Part shown: positions 35,432 through 44,494 of the stretch, piece after piece
Layout: each line of letters starts with the position of its first letter
Numbering within the stretch: the stretch's first letter is position 1
The notes under the pieces: generated by a model
Databases searched by the model: none
Seen by the model: only the letters and a program-made list of their open reading frames with translations
Told to the model about the DNA's origin: nothing
Made by a program: the position numbers and the translations under genes
DNA from: JAGNHS01 sp964609695
Lineage (GTDB): Bacteria > Bdellovibrionota > UBA2428
NCBI GenBank assembly: GCA_964609695.1
Contig: CAZSSP010000002.1
Location: 124,001-188,000, forward strand
DNA length: 64,000 bases
Direction of reading: 5' to 3'

Positions 35432-37111
35432 TTATTTTTGTTCGACTTGTTTTTCCCACATTTGAAAGTATTCGCCTTTTAGAGAAAGTAGTTCTTGATG
35501 CTTGCCTCTTTCAACAATCACACCTTCTTTGAGAACTAGTATTTCATCGGCGTCGACAACTGTGGATAGGCGATGGGCGATGACTATAGTGCTTCGATTT
35601 TTAGAAAGTAATTTTAGCGATTCTTGAATTGAGCGCTCCGTGTGAGAGTCGAGCGCTGAAGTGGCTTCGTCGAAAACCATGATGGCGGGGTTTTTAAGAA
35701 TACTTCTAGCAATTGCCACTCTTTGTTTTTCTCCGCCTGAGAGCTTTAAACCACGTTCGCCCACTTGAGTTTTATATCCGTCTGTTAAAGAGGCCACAAA
35801 ACTATGAATTTTGGCAAGCTCAGCGGCCTTTTCAATTTCAGCTTGAGTAGAACCAGGCTTTCCGTATTCAATATTGTAGGCAATTGTGTCATTAAATAAG
35901 ACGGTGTCTTGGGGCACAACTCCAATATGTCTTCGTAAAGACTTTTGAGTGATTTTTCGAATGTCTTGATGGTCGATGCTAATGCTTCCCGAATTCACAT
36001 CGTAAAAACGGAATAGAAGTCGCGCTAGAGTTGATTTTCCAGAACCGCTGGGCCCAACGATGGCCGTGGTTTTACCAGCAGGAACTTTGAAGCTAATACC
36101 TTTAATAATTTTTCTATCGGGAGCATAAGAAAACTCAACATTCTTGAATTCGATTTCAGCTTGATTGAGTTTTAAGTCTTGAGCGTCTGGAGTGTCTTTG
36201 ATGTCGGAATCAATTTCAAGAAGTTCAAACATCTTATCCATGTCGATTAAACTTTGTTTAATTTCACGATATACAAAACCTAAAAAATTTAGAGGTAAAT
36301 AAAGTTGAATCAAAAAGGTGTTGACCAATACGTAATCACCCATGGTCATGGTGCCTTTTACAACTCCATTGGCGGCCATGAACATAAGCAGAAAAAGACC
36401 TATGCCTATGATGGTTCCCTGAGAGACGTTGAGTAGCGATAGGCTTCCTTGGCTTTGTAGGGCAGCCGCCTCATAACGGGCTAGAGATTTGTCGTAGCGA
36501 TTGAATTCATGGTCTTCATTAGTAAAATATTTTACCGTTTCAAAATTCAGTAGGCTGTCTATAGCGTTGGTGTTGGCTCGAGTTTCTTCGCTATTCATTT
36601 TTTTACGAAACTGAAGTCGCCATTCGGTGATCGATAAAGTGAGAACGACGTAACTAAGAATAGTTCCAAGCACAACGAGCGCAAAATAGATATCGAATTT
36701 AATAATGAGAATGCCGCATACAAAGCAAAGTTCAAAAATTGTGGGCACAACGTTAAAACTCATAAAATTTAAAACGAATTGTATGCCTCGAGTGCCTCGT
36801 TCAATAACTCGAGAGAGCCCTCCTGTTTTTCGTGAGAGATGAAACTGCAGTGAGAGTTGATGAAGGTGTTTAAAAGTTTCTAGCGCAATACTTCTTTGCG
36901 CAAATTGAGACACTTTAGCAAAAAGAAAATCCCGAAGTTCACCAAAAAGCTGTGCGCCCACGCGAGCCAGTGCATAACCTGCAATGAGAGCTACCGGGAC
37001 CACTAATAGGGCTTTATCTTTAGAAAGAGAATCTACAGAGTCTTTGAGTAAAAAGGGCACCCAAACGTTTATGAGCTTAGCGGCTATTAAACAAATAAAA
37101 GCCGCACTCAC
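35432..37111 (-). CDS. ATM1/HMT1-type ABC exporter (fused permease and ATPase)
   Basis: A half-transporter: about five or six transmembrane helices (residues 1-290), then an ABC domain with Walker A VGPSGSGKST near residue 350, signature LSGGEKQRVAIARSI and Walker B IMVFDEATSALDS. The conserved FETVKYFTNEDHE loop marks the ATM1/HMT1 branch. The frame continues upstream of the GTG at 37111 with clearly related sequence (SYLWPKGRTDLKIR), but it has no ATG, GTG or TTG; only ATT at 37222 could start it, right at the OppA stop. The true protein may therefore be about 37 residues longer. Substrate unknown. Confidence 0.88.
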   Translation of the reverse strand: MSAAFICLIAAKLINVWVPFLLKDSVDSLSKDKALLVVPVALIAGYALARVGAQLFGELRDFLFAKVSQFAQRSIALETFKHLHQLSLQFHLSRKTGGLSRVIERGTRGIQFVLNFMSFNVVPTIFELCFVCGILIIKFDIYFALVVLGTILSYVVLTLSITEWRLQFRKKMNSEETRANTNAIDSLLNFETVKYFTNEDHEFNRYDKSLARYEAAALQSQGSLSLLNVSQGTIIGIGLFLLMFMAANGVVKGTMTMGDYVLVNTFLIQLYLPLNFLGFVYREIKQSLIDMDKMFELLEIDSDIKDTPDAQDLKLNQAEIEFKNVEFSYAPDRKIIKGISFKVPAGKTTAIVGPSGSGKSTLARLLFRFYDVNSGSISIDHQDIRKITQKSLRRHIGVVPQDTVLFNDTIAYNIEYGKPGSTQAEIEKAAELAKIHSFVASLTDGYKTQVGERGLKLSGGEKQRVAIARSILKNPAIMVFDEATSALDSHTERSIQESLKLLSKNRSTIVIAHRLSTVVDADEILVLKEGVIVERGKHQELLSLKGEYFQMWEKQVEQK

Positions 37112-37223
37112 TCTAATTTTTAGGTCGGTGCGACCTTTAGGCCAAAGGTAACTCGAAAGACGCAGGAGCGTTTCTTTTTGACTTCTACTGCTAGTTTCTA
37201 AGTTAGGATCAAAGTTTTTAATA

Positions 37224-38777
37224 TTATTTCAATCTTATATCTTCAAAGCGATAATCGTTCATCGCATTTGGAGTGAATCCTTGCACTCTTTTGGCGACTA
37301 AATACAAATTGTGCTCTCTGAAAATAGGCACAATGGCAATTTTGTCTTCTAACAATATCGTTTGAGCTTCATCATAAAGAGCTTGGCGTTTGCTCTCATC
37401 GAGGAGGCGGGTGGCGCTTGTAACATTGGCGTCGTATTTAGCTTCACAAAGACTGGTGAAGTTATTTCCTGAGGTGCATGTGAAAAGATCCATAAAAGTG
37501 TCGGGATCCGGATAATCAGCACCCCAACCTAAACGGAAAATGGGAAGTTTTTGAACTTTGGCTGTTTTTAGAAAAACTTTCCATTCTTGTGGAATGAGGT
37601 TCACTGTCAGACCAAGATTCTTTTTCCATTGTCCTTGTAAAAATTCAGCAACGGCTTTGTTGTATTCTTTTTGGTCGAACCAATAATCTAGGCTGGCAGG
37701 TTTGTTGGGGATGCTATCCCATAGAGCCTTGGCTTTACTGGCGTCGAAGTCGATACCTTTGCTGGCATTGTAACCCACCATTCCTTCTGGAATCCAACCT
37801 TTCATGGGCTGAATCATGCCTGGAAGAACTTTGTTGAGCTCTTCACGGTCAATAGACATCGCTAATGCTTGTCGCACACGCTTGTCGGCAACTTGTGGGT
37901 TTTTGATGTTGAAACCAAAGTAATAACCACGGAAATAATTGGCTTTTAGAAGTTCGGGGCGCTTGGAGAGAACCGACATTTGAATTGGAGGAAGATCTCT
38001 AACAATGTCGAGAGCTCCTTGGTCAAAAAGAGTCACGGCGACCGCGTTTTCTTTAATCACACGAAACTCAATTTTTTCAGGCATTTTTTCGAGGTTTTCT
38101 TTGTTGTGATAGTAAGGGTTTTTTTCCATCACCAGTTTAGAATCGTGTTCCCAAACAGTGAGTTTGTAGGGCCCACAACTGACGATGTTGGCAGCTTCGG
38201 TCCATTTGTCTCCAAATTTTTCTACGATGTCTTTTCGGATTGGGAAGGTGGTCCAGAAACTCGTTAAGAAAATAAAATGAGCCACGGGGCCAGTGAGTTT
38301 CACTTCAAAAGTTAAATCGTCAACGGCTTTGATTCCCACTTTTGAAAAGTCTTTGAGTTTTCCGCTTTGAAAATCTTCAGCATTTACAATTTTGAAAAGA
38401 AAATAAGCGTATTCACTGGCAGTGCTGGGGCGAAGTAAGCGCTCCCAAGCATCTACAAAGTGTTGAGCGGTAAGGGGTTGGCCATCGCTCCATTTTAGAC
38501 CTTGGCGAAGTTTGAAAGTGTAAAGAGTGCCGTCTTTGCTGATCGTCCAAGATTCAGCAAGTGCAGGTTGTGCTTTGTGAGCCGTGTCGGTGTAAGTGAG
38601 TCCAATTTGAATGGGGGCAATGACATCTTTAGAAACGTTGTCGGTGGCTAAGTGCCAGTCGAGAGCGGGGGGTTCGCTAGGAAGACGCATGCGCAGAGTC
38701 GTACCTCCCGTGTTTTTCTTTGAGCATCCAAGAATAATGAGAGTTGATAATAGGATTAATCCAAGGCTTCTTTTCAT
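37224..38777 (-). CDS. OppA/DppA-type oligopeptide-binding lipoprotein
   Basis: A lipoprotein signal with lipobox IILGC (Cys18), then the SBP family-5 fold over the full length (517 aa): EPPALDWHLATDNVSKD, LAESWTISKDGTLYTFKLR, LKWSDGQPLTAQHFVDAWERL and NYFRGYYFGFNI are standard landmarks. It should capture peptides in the periplasm for an Opp/Dpp permease; oppB- and oppC-like genes lie on the same strand 2.9-4.6 kb upstream, separated by a metallopeptidase-like gene and an inverted repeat. No ATPase gene (oppD/oppF) is in the window. Confidence 0.94.
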   Translation of the reverse strand: MKRSLGLILLSTLIILGCSKKNTGGTTLRMRLPSEPPALDWHLATDNVSKDVIAPIQIGLTYTDTAHKAQPALAESWTISKDGTLYTFKLRQGLKWSDGQPLTAQHFVDAWERLLRPSTASEYAYFLFKIVNAEDFQSGKLKDFSKVGIKAVDDLTFEVKLTGPVAHFIFLTSFWTTFPIRKDIVEKFGDKWTEAANIVSCGPYKLTVWEHDSKLVMEKNPYYHNKENLEKMPEKIEFRVIKENAVAVTLFDQGALDIVRDLPPIQMSVLSKRPELLKANYFRGYYFGFNIKNPQVADKRVRQALAMSIDREELNKVLPGMIQPMKGWIPEGMVGYNASKGIDFDASKAKALWDSIPNKPASLDYWFDQKEYNKAVAEFLQGQWKKNLGLTVNLIPQEWKVFLKTAKVQKLPIFRLGWGADYPDPDTFMDLFTCTSGNNFTSLCEAKYDANVTSATRLLDESKRQALYDEAQTILLEDKIAIVPIFREHNLYLVAKRVQGFTPNAMNDYRFEDIRLK

Positions 38778-38785
38778 AGCTGTTC

Positions 38786-38814
38786 ATACTAGGATTAACT
38801 TTGATTAACGTCTA
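38786..38814 (-). promoter_or_regulatory. Putative promoter of the oppA-like gene, leaderless spacing
   Basis: On the minus strand TAGACG (38814-38809), a 17-nt spacer and TAGTAT (38791-38786) end 8 nt before the ATG at 38777. There is no Shine-Dalgarno in between. Confidence 0.5.
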
Positions 38815-38896
38815 GATGAGGCTCTGCTTTTAGCTTGGGCTTTCAAGCACTTGTAGAGAATCTAAACAAAGCGGTATTTTTATATTTTAAGACCGG

Positions 38897-38933
38897 GTGC
38901 GTTATAATGCACAGGCAAGACTAATACAAGCCT
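38897..38933 (-). terminator. Two short hairpins at the end of the metallopeptidase-like gene
   Basis: CAGGC/GCCTG (outer limits about 38912-38933) spans the stop codon, and GTGCATTATAACGCAC (38897-38912) forms a second near-palindrome directly after it. The transcript then runs into A/T-rich DNA. They could end or process the transcript, but no T-tract is present; low certainty. Confidence 0.3.
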
Positions 38934-41365
38934 GGTTTTGTGAGTTTGCTGGGTTCAATTATCACTTTCTTGATTATACCTCGTTCTGATGCGCGAATTC
39001 GAAGATGTTGAAAATCGCTGCTAAAAGGTGTTTTGGCTTTGAAATGTTGATCTTTATAGGGGTCTTCACTAATCCAGATTCCTTTTAGAATATATTCGCC
39101 ACTTTCGTGGTTTGGTAGAAGATGTAATTTTGACTGCAAGAATTTTTTTCCATCTTTTAATATAATTTTTGATTCAGTATATGCAGAGTAAAAATCCACA
39201 TCTTTTCCGCTGGGTGCTTGCATGAAAAATGAAGCTTCTGGTTTAGACGTAATAAGTCCATCGATAGGGACCTCTACAATAATACTGCTCGTTCCGCCAT
39301 GAAGATTTACTTTTTGGACTTCCATCAACTTCATAGAATTCAAATCAATATTTAATTTCGCTTCGTTTTGATTTCCGTTTTCATGGAGAAGGTTAAGTTT
39401 GCGTGTTTGATCTTCAGATTCAAAGCTAAAAGATGAATGTTTTTTATTTTTAGTTTCATTAAAACTGATCCAAATTTGCGAAAGCTCAAATTCGTCTTTA
39501 GGGATATGGTTTGGAAAAATGAGCCGGAAATTCAATTTACCATCTTTTTTTGAGAAAAATTCCGAATTCTTGGGCCCACTAAATAAGTGAGAAAATGTGT
39601 ATCCTGTTTTTTTGCCTTTCCAGTAGAATTGTAAGTCAAAGGGGCTATTGGGTTCAATTTCTGGAATCGATAGTTCATAGGCACTTCCATTGTCTAAGTT
39701 TAATTTCTTGATTTCAATTTCTCCAAAATTTATATTTGGTTTACTAAAGCTGCCTTTTTTGATTTCTTTAATTCCGGGTATTTCAATTTTTATACCTAAT
39801 TCTTTAGCATTATAGTTTTGAGAATTACCCGCATGATCTTCAAATATCATAAAGTCTAAATTATAGGTCCCAGGTGAATAATCTGATAGTTCAATAAAGT
39901 TTGAAGTTTCGTAAATACCATTTTTGCTATCTACACATTTGCTGCTATCAAGAAGTATCCAACACGAATCATTTTTTTCTTCAGTAGAACGTAGCGAAAT
40001 ATAGATATCTTTAACTCCAGAGATATCATCTTGAACTCCGCTAATTTTTACGTTGATTAGAATGTTTTCTGATTTTCCAAATAAAATTTTTTCCTTTTCA
40101 CAGGATATGCTCAAATTAGCGGGTACGGTTTCGTTTAATAATCCGAACGACCACCACTTAGTTTTATTGTAAGACGGAACCCATTTCCAAGTGGGAGGAG
40201 TTGAATCCGGCTTCTCTGATTCTAAGTGGATCTTAGCTTTTTCATGAGCTATTGTTTGATATTCGGTGTCTATAAAAAGTTCATGAAAAAAGCGAAATTT
40301 TTCTGAGTTTATTTTTTTTAGTTTCTCCGGAGCATCTACATATCCAGAGAAATGTTCTGCAAAGTCCTCCTCGGGAGATTTTGTGGAGTAATCTGAAATC
40401 ATCTGAATATTTCCGTTTTTTAATTGATACTGATTTGAAGAATCTTTTTTCCATGAAATTTTAATAAACTCATTTTTATTGGCCTCATCCATAGTGGCCC
40501 AATAAGCGTGTCCTAATTCGTGAATTAAAGTCCCTTCTCCTAGTAATGAGCTTGTCTGAGTGAAGGCCCTATCTGTAAGAGAGATTTCTTGAGTTTCTTT
40601 GTTGTAAATGGCAATGGCTTTAGGATCTTCAGGAAATTCAAATCCATCCTTCATTCGAGCAATCGATTTAAGAGCCATTTTTTTTCGTATATGTAAGGGT
40701 AGGTCATTGAAGACTTTTAATAGAGTCATGAGTTCTACTTGTTTGAGATCAATAGCGTATTTAGCCCATTTTGAACTAGGGTTGGGTATGAGAGAAATTC
40801 TTGCACCTTCAGAAATTATTTTTTTGAGTTCCTCTTTTGATAAAAGAATTTCACTTAATTGTTTGAATAAAGTGTTATTAAATTTTAGTTCTCCAACAAT
40901 GGCTTGTCCTAGTTTATTGGCTACAGCTTCCTGCTCGCTAAAGGATTTAAGTTCTAAGTTTTCAGCGGCATTTTTTGAAAAACTGATTTGGTGGGCACCC
41001 TCAATTGCAACGTTTTCTACTTTTTTGACTAATGTTGGCCCTGATTCTGTAGAGGCGTAAAGGAAAACGGGCATTAGCGGTTTTGCTAGTGAAAAAAATG
41101 AAATCAGATGCACTAACATTTCGTTAGTGAATATTTGTGGATCATCCTTTTTTATAAAGACACCAAGTTGAGAGAGTGTTGTTAAGAGGTCGCATCGAGG
41201 CAGACCTAGTAAATAAGGTCGAGAATAGCTTTCTAAGTCTTTAATGTTTTGATGAGAAGGGTGTGAGTTCAATGGACGATTATTGGAGTTTGCTTCTTCC
41301 ACAGCACGAGAAACTGTGGGTGATAAAGTTGATATTAAAAGGCCGTAAATCAAAGACTTTAGCAT
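38921..41365 (-). CDS. Secreted zinc-metallopeptidase-like protein with Ig-like repeats
   Basis: A signal peptide (LIYGLLISTLSPTVSRA) covers about 1-21. A metallopeptidase-like domain (about 110-350) carries HELGH at 282-286 and a downstream EEDFAEHFSGY at 332-341 that could supply the third, Glu ligand of a gluzincin. The C-terminal half (about 400-814) is beta-rich with repeats resembling Ig/cadherin modules (SISCEKEKILFGKSENILIN, EDHAGNSQNY, HLLPNHESGEYILKGIWIS). No exact family recognised. The gene looks more AT-rich than its neighbours and sits between oppC and oppA with an inverted repeat upstream. A role in digesting extracellular or prey protein is inferred only. Confidence 0.72.
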   Translation of the reverse strand: MLKSLIYGLLISTLSPTVSRAVEEANSNNRPLNSHPSHQNIKDLESYSRPYLLGLPRCDLLTTLSQLGVFIKKDDPQIFTNEMLVHLISFFSLAKPLMPVFLYASTESGPTLVKKVENVAIEGAHQISFSKNAAENLELKSFSEQEAVANKLGQAIVGELKFNNTLFKQLSEILLSKEELKKIISEGARISLIPNPSSKWAKYAIDLKQVELMTLLKVFNDLPLHIRKKMALKSIARMKDGFEFPEDPKAIAIYNKETQEISLTDRAFTQTSSLLGEGTLIHELGHAYWATMDEANKNEFIKISWKKDSSNQYQLKNGNIQMISDYSTKSPEEDFAEHFSGYVDAPEKLKKINSEKFRFFHELFIDTEYQTIAHEKAKIHLESEKPDSTPPTWKWVPSYNKTKWWSFGLLNETVPANLSISCEKEKILFGKSENILINVKISGVQDDISGVKDIYISLRSTEEKNDSCWILLDSSKCVDSKNGIYETSNFIELSDYSPGTYNLDFMIFEDHAGNSQNYNAKELGIKIEIPGIKEIKKGSFSKPNINFGEIEIKKLNLDNGSAYELSIPEIEPNSPFDLQFYWKGKKTGYTFSHLFSGPKNSEFFSKKDGKLNFRLIFPNHIPKDEFELSQIWISFNETKNKKHSSFSFESEDQTRKLNLLHENGNQNEAKLNIDLNSMKLMEVQKVNLHGGTSSIIVEVPIDGLITSKPEASFFMQAPSGKDVDFYSAYTESKIILKDGKKFLQSKLHLLPNHESGEYILKGIWISEDPYKDQHFKAKTPFSSDFQHLRIRASERGIIKKVIIEPSKLTKPGLY

Positions 41366-41435
41366 TCAATTTTTATCGACAATTGTGCTTAAGATCTTAA
41401 ATTTCATATGATTTTAAACTTGTGGAAGCCTTTTA

Positions 41436-41635
41436 TTTTTAGTTGTGCGCTAAGAAACGGGCCTGGCATATTACAGTCAAATTTTATTAATACCTTTAAA
41501 TTCAACAACTAGAGCATCTTGGGGTGAGCGATGGGGCATAGCCCCAAGCTTCAGGGGTCGCCCAAGCCGCTCTAGTTGTTGAATTTAAAGGTATGAATAA
41601 ATTTCCAGGCCCGTTTCTTAGCGCACAATTAAAAA
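41436..41635. repeat. 200-bp double inverted repeat (31-bp outer and 26-bp inner arms)
   Basis: Outer arms 41436-41466 and 41605-41635 match as inverted copies at 30 of 31 positions (core TGTGCGCTAAGAAACGGGCC). Inner arms 41490-41515 and 41569-41594 (core CTTTAAATTCAACAACTAGA) match at 26 of 26. The 23-nt left and 10-nt right spacers between them differ. The centre has a GGGGC-ATA-GCCCC hairpin (41533-41545). No reading frame is present. It fills most of the 308-nt non-coding stretch 41366-41673, between oppC and the metallopeptidase-like gene. It could be a non-autonomous mobile element, a strong bidirectional terminator or a structured RNA. Confidence 0.88.
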
Positions 41636-41673
41636 TCATATTGGGTAGGTGATTGAAATGATTTGAATAGTTG

Positions 41674-42489
41674 TTATCTTCGACTGCTGAGGAAGGGGTC
41701 TAGCTTGTCGCGCAAAGCATCTCCCAAAAGATTAAAGGCTAGCATCGTTGAAAAAATGAGAGCTCCAGGGAAGATGCTAAGGTGTGGATAAATATTAAGT
41801 GCACGCCAGCCTTCTTCAGCTAAGACTCCCCAGCTAGGTGTTGGAGGTTGAATGCCAACGCCTAAGAAACTTAAAAAAGCTTCAGCTAAAACGTTTGTGG
41901 GAATTTGGTAGCTCAGTTCTACAATAATTGGGGCAATGCAATTAGGAAGTATGTGAACGAGTAATTTCCTAAAAGGACGCACGCCGATGGCGCTGGCAGC
42001 TTCTACGAAGGGCCGCTGTTTCCAGCTCATCACTTGAGCTCTCATGAGTCTCGCTGTTCCAAGCCAACCCGTAAGAGTGAGTGAAATGTAAATGCCCATG
42101 AGGTCGCGACCAAAAATAAGCATGACTAAAATAATAATAACGAGACTGGGGAGTGTGTAGAGAATGTCTACAATGCGCATGAGAATTTTGTCGGTCCAGC
42201 CACCCATGTAACCAGAAATAGATCCGTAAATAACACCTATAAGAATCGAGCTTAGCGCTGTGATTAAGGCAATCGACATGCTGATGCGGCATCCGTAAAC
42301 AAGGCGGCTAAACAGATCGCGCCCTAAATAATCAGTCCCAAAAAAATGCTGACTTGAGGGAAGTTGAAAAGCCAATTCTAAGTTTTGTTCATCGAAAGCT
42401 TGAGTGGCAATGAAATTAGCAAAGAGGGCAATCAACAAGAGTAGAGCGATAAAAGTGGCTGATATGTAGAATGATTTAGGCCATTTCAT
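41674..42489 (-). CDS. Opp/Dpp-type peptide ABC transporter permease (C subunit)
   Basis: A 271-residue DppC/OppC permease with six hydrophobic segments. FGTDYLGRDLFSRLVYGCRISM is the family's conserved N-terminal stretch (seen in parts), and the EAA loop is VEAASAIGVRPFRKLLVHILPN. FLGVGIQPPTPSWG near the C-terminus is typical. The start overlaps the stop of the B subunit gene (ATGA), so they are one operon. It pairs with OppB to form the membrane channel for oligopeptide uptake. Confidence 0.95.
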   Translation of the reverse strand: MKWPKSFYISATFIALLLLIALFANFIATQAFDEQNLELAFQLPSSQHFFGTDYLGRDLFSRLVYGCRISMSIALITALSSILIGVIYGSISGYMGGWTDKILMRIVDILYTLPSLVIIILVMLIFGRDLMGIYISLTLTGWLGTARLMRAQVMSWKQRPFVEAASAIGVRPFRKLLVHILPNCIAPIIVELSYQIPTNVLAEAFLSFLGVGIQPPTPSWGVLAEEGWRALNIYPHLSIFPGALIFSTMLAFNLLGDALRDKLDPFLSSRR

Positions 42490-43406
42490 GATTGCTTTTT
42501 CATCCTTGGATCAATCCATGTGTAGACGATGTCGGTGAGCAAGGTTGCGAAAATTAAAAAGGCTGCAAAAAGTAGAGTCACTCCCATGATGAGAGGATAG
42601 TCTCTATTCACAACAGCATTGATAAAATGTGAGCCTAGTCCTGGAATCGAAAAAATATGTTCGACAATAAAAGAACCCGTAAGAATTGTGGCTGCTAGGG
42701 GACCCAGTAAGGTTATGACTGGCAAGCAAGCATTTCGAAGAATGTGAAGATAGAGAACTCGTTTGGGTGAAAGCCCTTTGGCCCGAGCGGTGCGCACGAA
42801 ATCCATGGGCCAGACTTCAAGCATGGCCGAACGAGTTTGTCGGGCGATAATGGCCATGGGCCTTAAGCCTAACACTATGCTGGGTAAAATTTTATTTTCT
42901 GGTGCATCCCAAAAAGCTCCAGGAAACCATCCGAGTTTTTGTACAAAAATTAAAATGAAAATGGCCCCTACTAAAAAACTTGGCAAAGACACTCCGGAAA
43001 TGGCGGCTATCATTGCGGTCATATCCCAAAGGCTTCCGCGTTTTGCGGCTGCCAAAACACCTAATGTCACGCCAAAAAAAACAGCGAGCACAAGCGAATA
43101 AAAACCCAATTCAAAAGAAACGGGTAAGGCTTCAGAAACAATGTCGGTCACAGAGCGACCTACAAATTTTATCGAGGGGCCGAAATCAAAATGAAAAACG
43201 ATGTCGCGAATGTAAAATAGGAATTGCTTATACCAAGGTAGATCGAGTTTGAATTTGGCTTCTAAGGCTTTGATGATTTCTGGGGGAAGGGGTTTGTCGG
43301 TGTCAAAGGGACCGCCAGGAATGGCTTTCATAAGTAGAAAAGTCATGAAGGCGATGACAAGAAGTGTGATCGTTGCCGAAAGAATATTTTCAAAAATTCG
43401 CTTCAT
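42486..43406 (-). CDS. Opp/Dpp-type peptide ABC transporter permease (B subunit)
   Basis: A 306-residue DppB/OppB permease. The N-terminal AFMTFLLMKAIPGGPFD and the EAA loop FVRTARAKGLSPKRVLYLHILRN are diagnostic, with six transmembrane segments and a C-terminal TDIVYTWIDPRMK. It is the first gene of the oppB-oppC pair. On the minus strand TTGCCA, a 17-nt spacer and TAGGAC upstream could form a promoter. No ATPase or binding-protein gene is adjacent on its 5' side. Confidence 0.95.
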   Translation of the reverse strand: MKRIFENILSATITLLVIAFMTFLLMKAIPGGPFDTDKPLPPEIIKALEAKFKLDLPWYKQFLFYIRDIVFHFDFGPSIKFVGRSVTDIVSEALPVSFELGFYSLVLAVFFGVTLGVLAAAKRGSLWDMTAMIAAISGVSLPSFLVGAIFILIFVQKLGWFPGAFWDAPENKILPSIVLGLRPMAIIARQTRSAMLEVWPMDFVRTARAKGLSPKRVLYLHILRNACLPVITLLGPLAATILTGSFIVEHIFSIPGLGSHFINAVVNRDYPLIMGVTLLFAAFLIFATLLTDIVYTWIDPRMKKQS

Positions 43407-43459
43407 GAGGAGTTCTGAACAGTCCTATTGTTTTGCCTAAGACTTGGCAAGACTTATTC

Positions 43460-44494
43460 CTAAGGTTTATATCCCCCAAGAGTATTCCAAATTCGAGGAT
43501 CTAAAATATTGTCTTTAGTGGCAAAAGGAAAGAGTCGGTCTTTGCTGGAAATGAGTGGAATAGGGAGTCGAGTGATTTCTAAATTCTTTAAGTTCGCGGG
43601 ACTTATAAAATCTAAACGACATTCCATTTCAAGTTTAGGGGAATTTTCAATTTTTTTTCCTTGAATGAGCCATCGACTTAAAAACCAATTTTCTAAATAG
43701 GCACAGAGTTCTTTTCCAAGAGGAAGCTTTTGTTTGTAAATTAATTTTGGAATGGCATTAAAATTTGAAGAGTTTTTATTAATATTTTCCATCGGAATAA
43801 TGGGGCTTCTGTATTTGAGTTTTAGGGGGCTATCTTGGAGTGAATACCAACGCAAAAAAGAGGTCCAGAGGGCATCATTGTTAGAGTTTAAATTTTGTAG
43901 GTTCACTTGGATTAAGGTGGATTCACCGCCGGCCATTAACCATTCATTCAATTGAGGAAATTCTAAGTCTAGATTTTCCTTTTCATTAAATTCAAGTGTT
44001 GGAAGATGCCATTTGTTTTCTAATTCTAAAGAAGGGTTGGGTAGCGTTGGGGTTTTCCCTTGGTTGTAGAGGGCGTCAAAGGCAGAAAATCTAAAATGAT
44101 TTAATGTAGTTTCGATTTCAAACTGCGAACATGAATTCATAGGAATTTGAATTTTCTTTTCGTAAAGGCATTCTAGTTTGGGGCTTTTGGATTGAACTTC
44201 GATGTCTTTACAAAGAGTTTTTTGTCGACTCCATTCCACTAAGAGAATTTTTTCATGCTCCGCGCAGGACCAATGGAGATTCGGTGCCATCAAAAAACTA
44301 GGACGCGATAATTCTTCCCAAAAAAAGGACATAAAAGGGCTGTCTAATGTTTGTTTGTCGATTTTTAACTGACGTTTTAATGTCTTTTGGGAATTTTCTG
44401 ATTTTTGAGTGCAGTTTGAGGCAAAGGTCGCGATAAAGACGAGGCCGACGATAAAGCGGCCATGTTTTTTGTAGGATAAAACTCGATGCTCCAT
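43460..44494 (-). CDS. Lipoprotein of unknown function
   Basis: A 344-residue protein with a signal peptide (FIVGLVFIATFASNC) and lipobox ASNC at about residue 28. The rest is mixed alpha/beta with no family I recognise. It is the third gene after pyk and the ftsB-like gene, and its start lies 118 nt inside the ftsB-like gene; no ATG, GTG or TTG later in the signal peptide would remove that overlap. That long overlap is real if the signal peptide is real. Location: outer membrane or periplasmic face of a membrane. Confidence 0.75.
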   Translation of the reverse strand: MEHRVLSYKKHGRFIVGLVFIATFASNCTQKSENSQKTLKRQLKIDKQTLDSPFMSFFWEELSRPSFLMAPNLHWSCAEHEKILLVEWSRQKTLCKDIEVQSKSPKLECLYEKKIQIPMNSCSQFEIETTLNHFRFSAFDALYNQGKTPTLPNPSLELENKWHLPTLEFNEKENLDLEFPQLNEWLMAGGESTLIQVNLQNLNSNNDALWTSFLRWYSLQDSPLKLKYRSPIIPMENINKNSSNFNAIPKLIYKQKLPLGKELCAYLENWFLSRWLIQGKKIENSPKLEMECRLDFISPANLKNLEITRLPIPLISSKDRLFPFATKDNILDPRIWNTLGGYKP

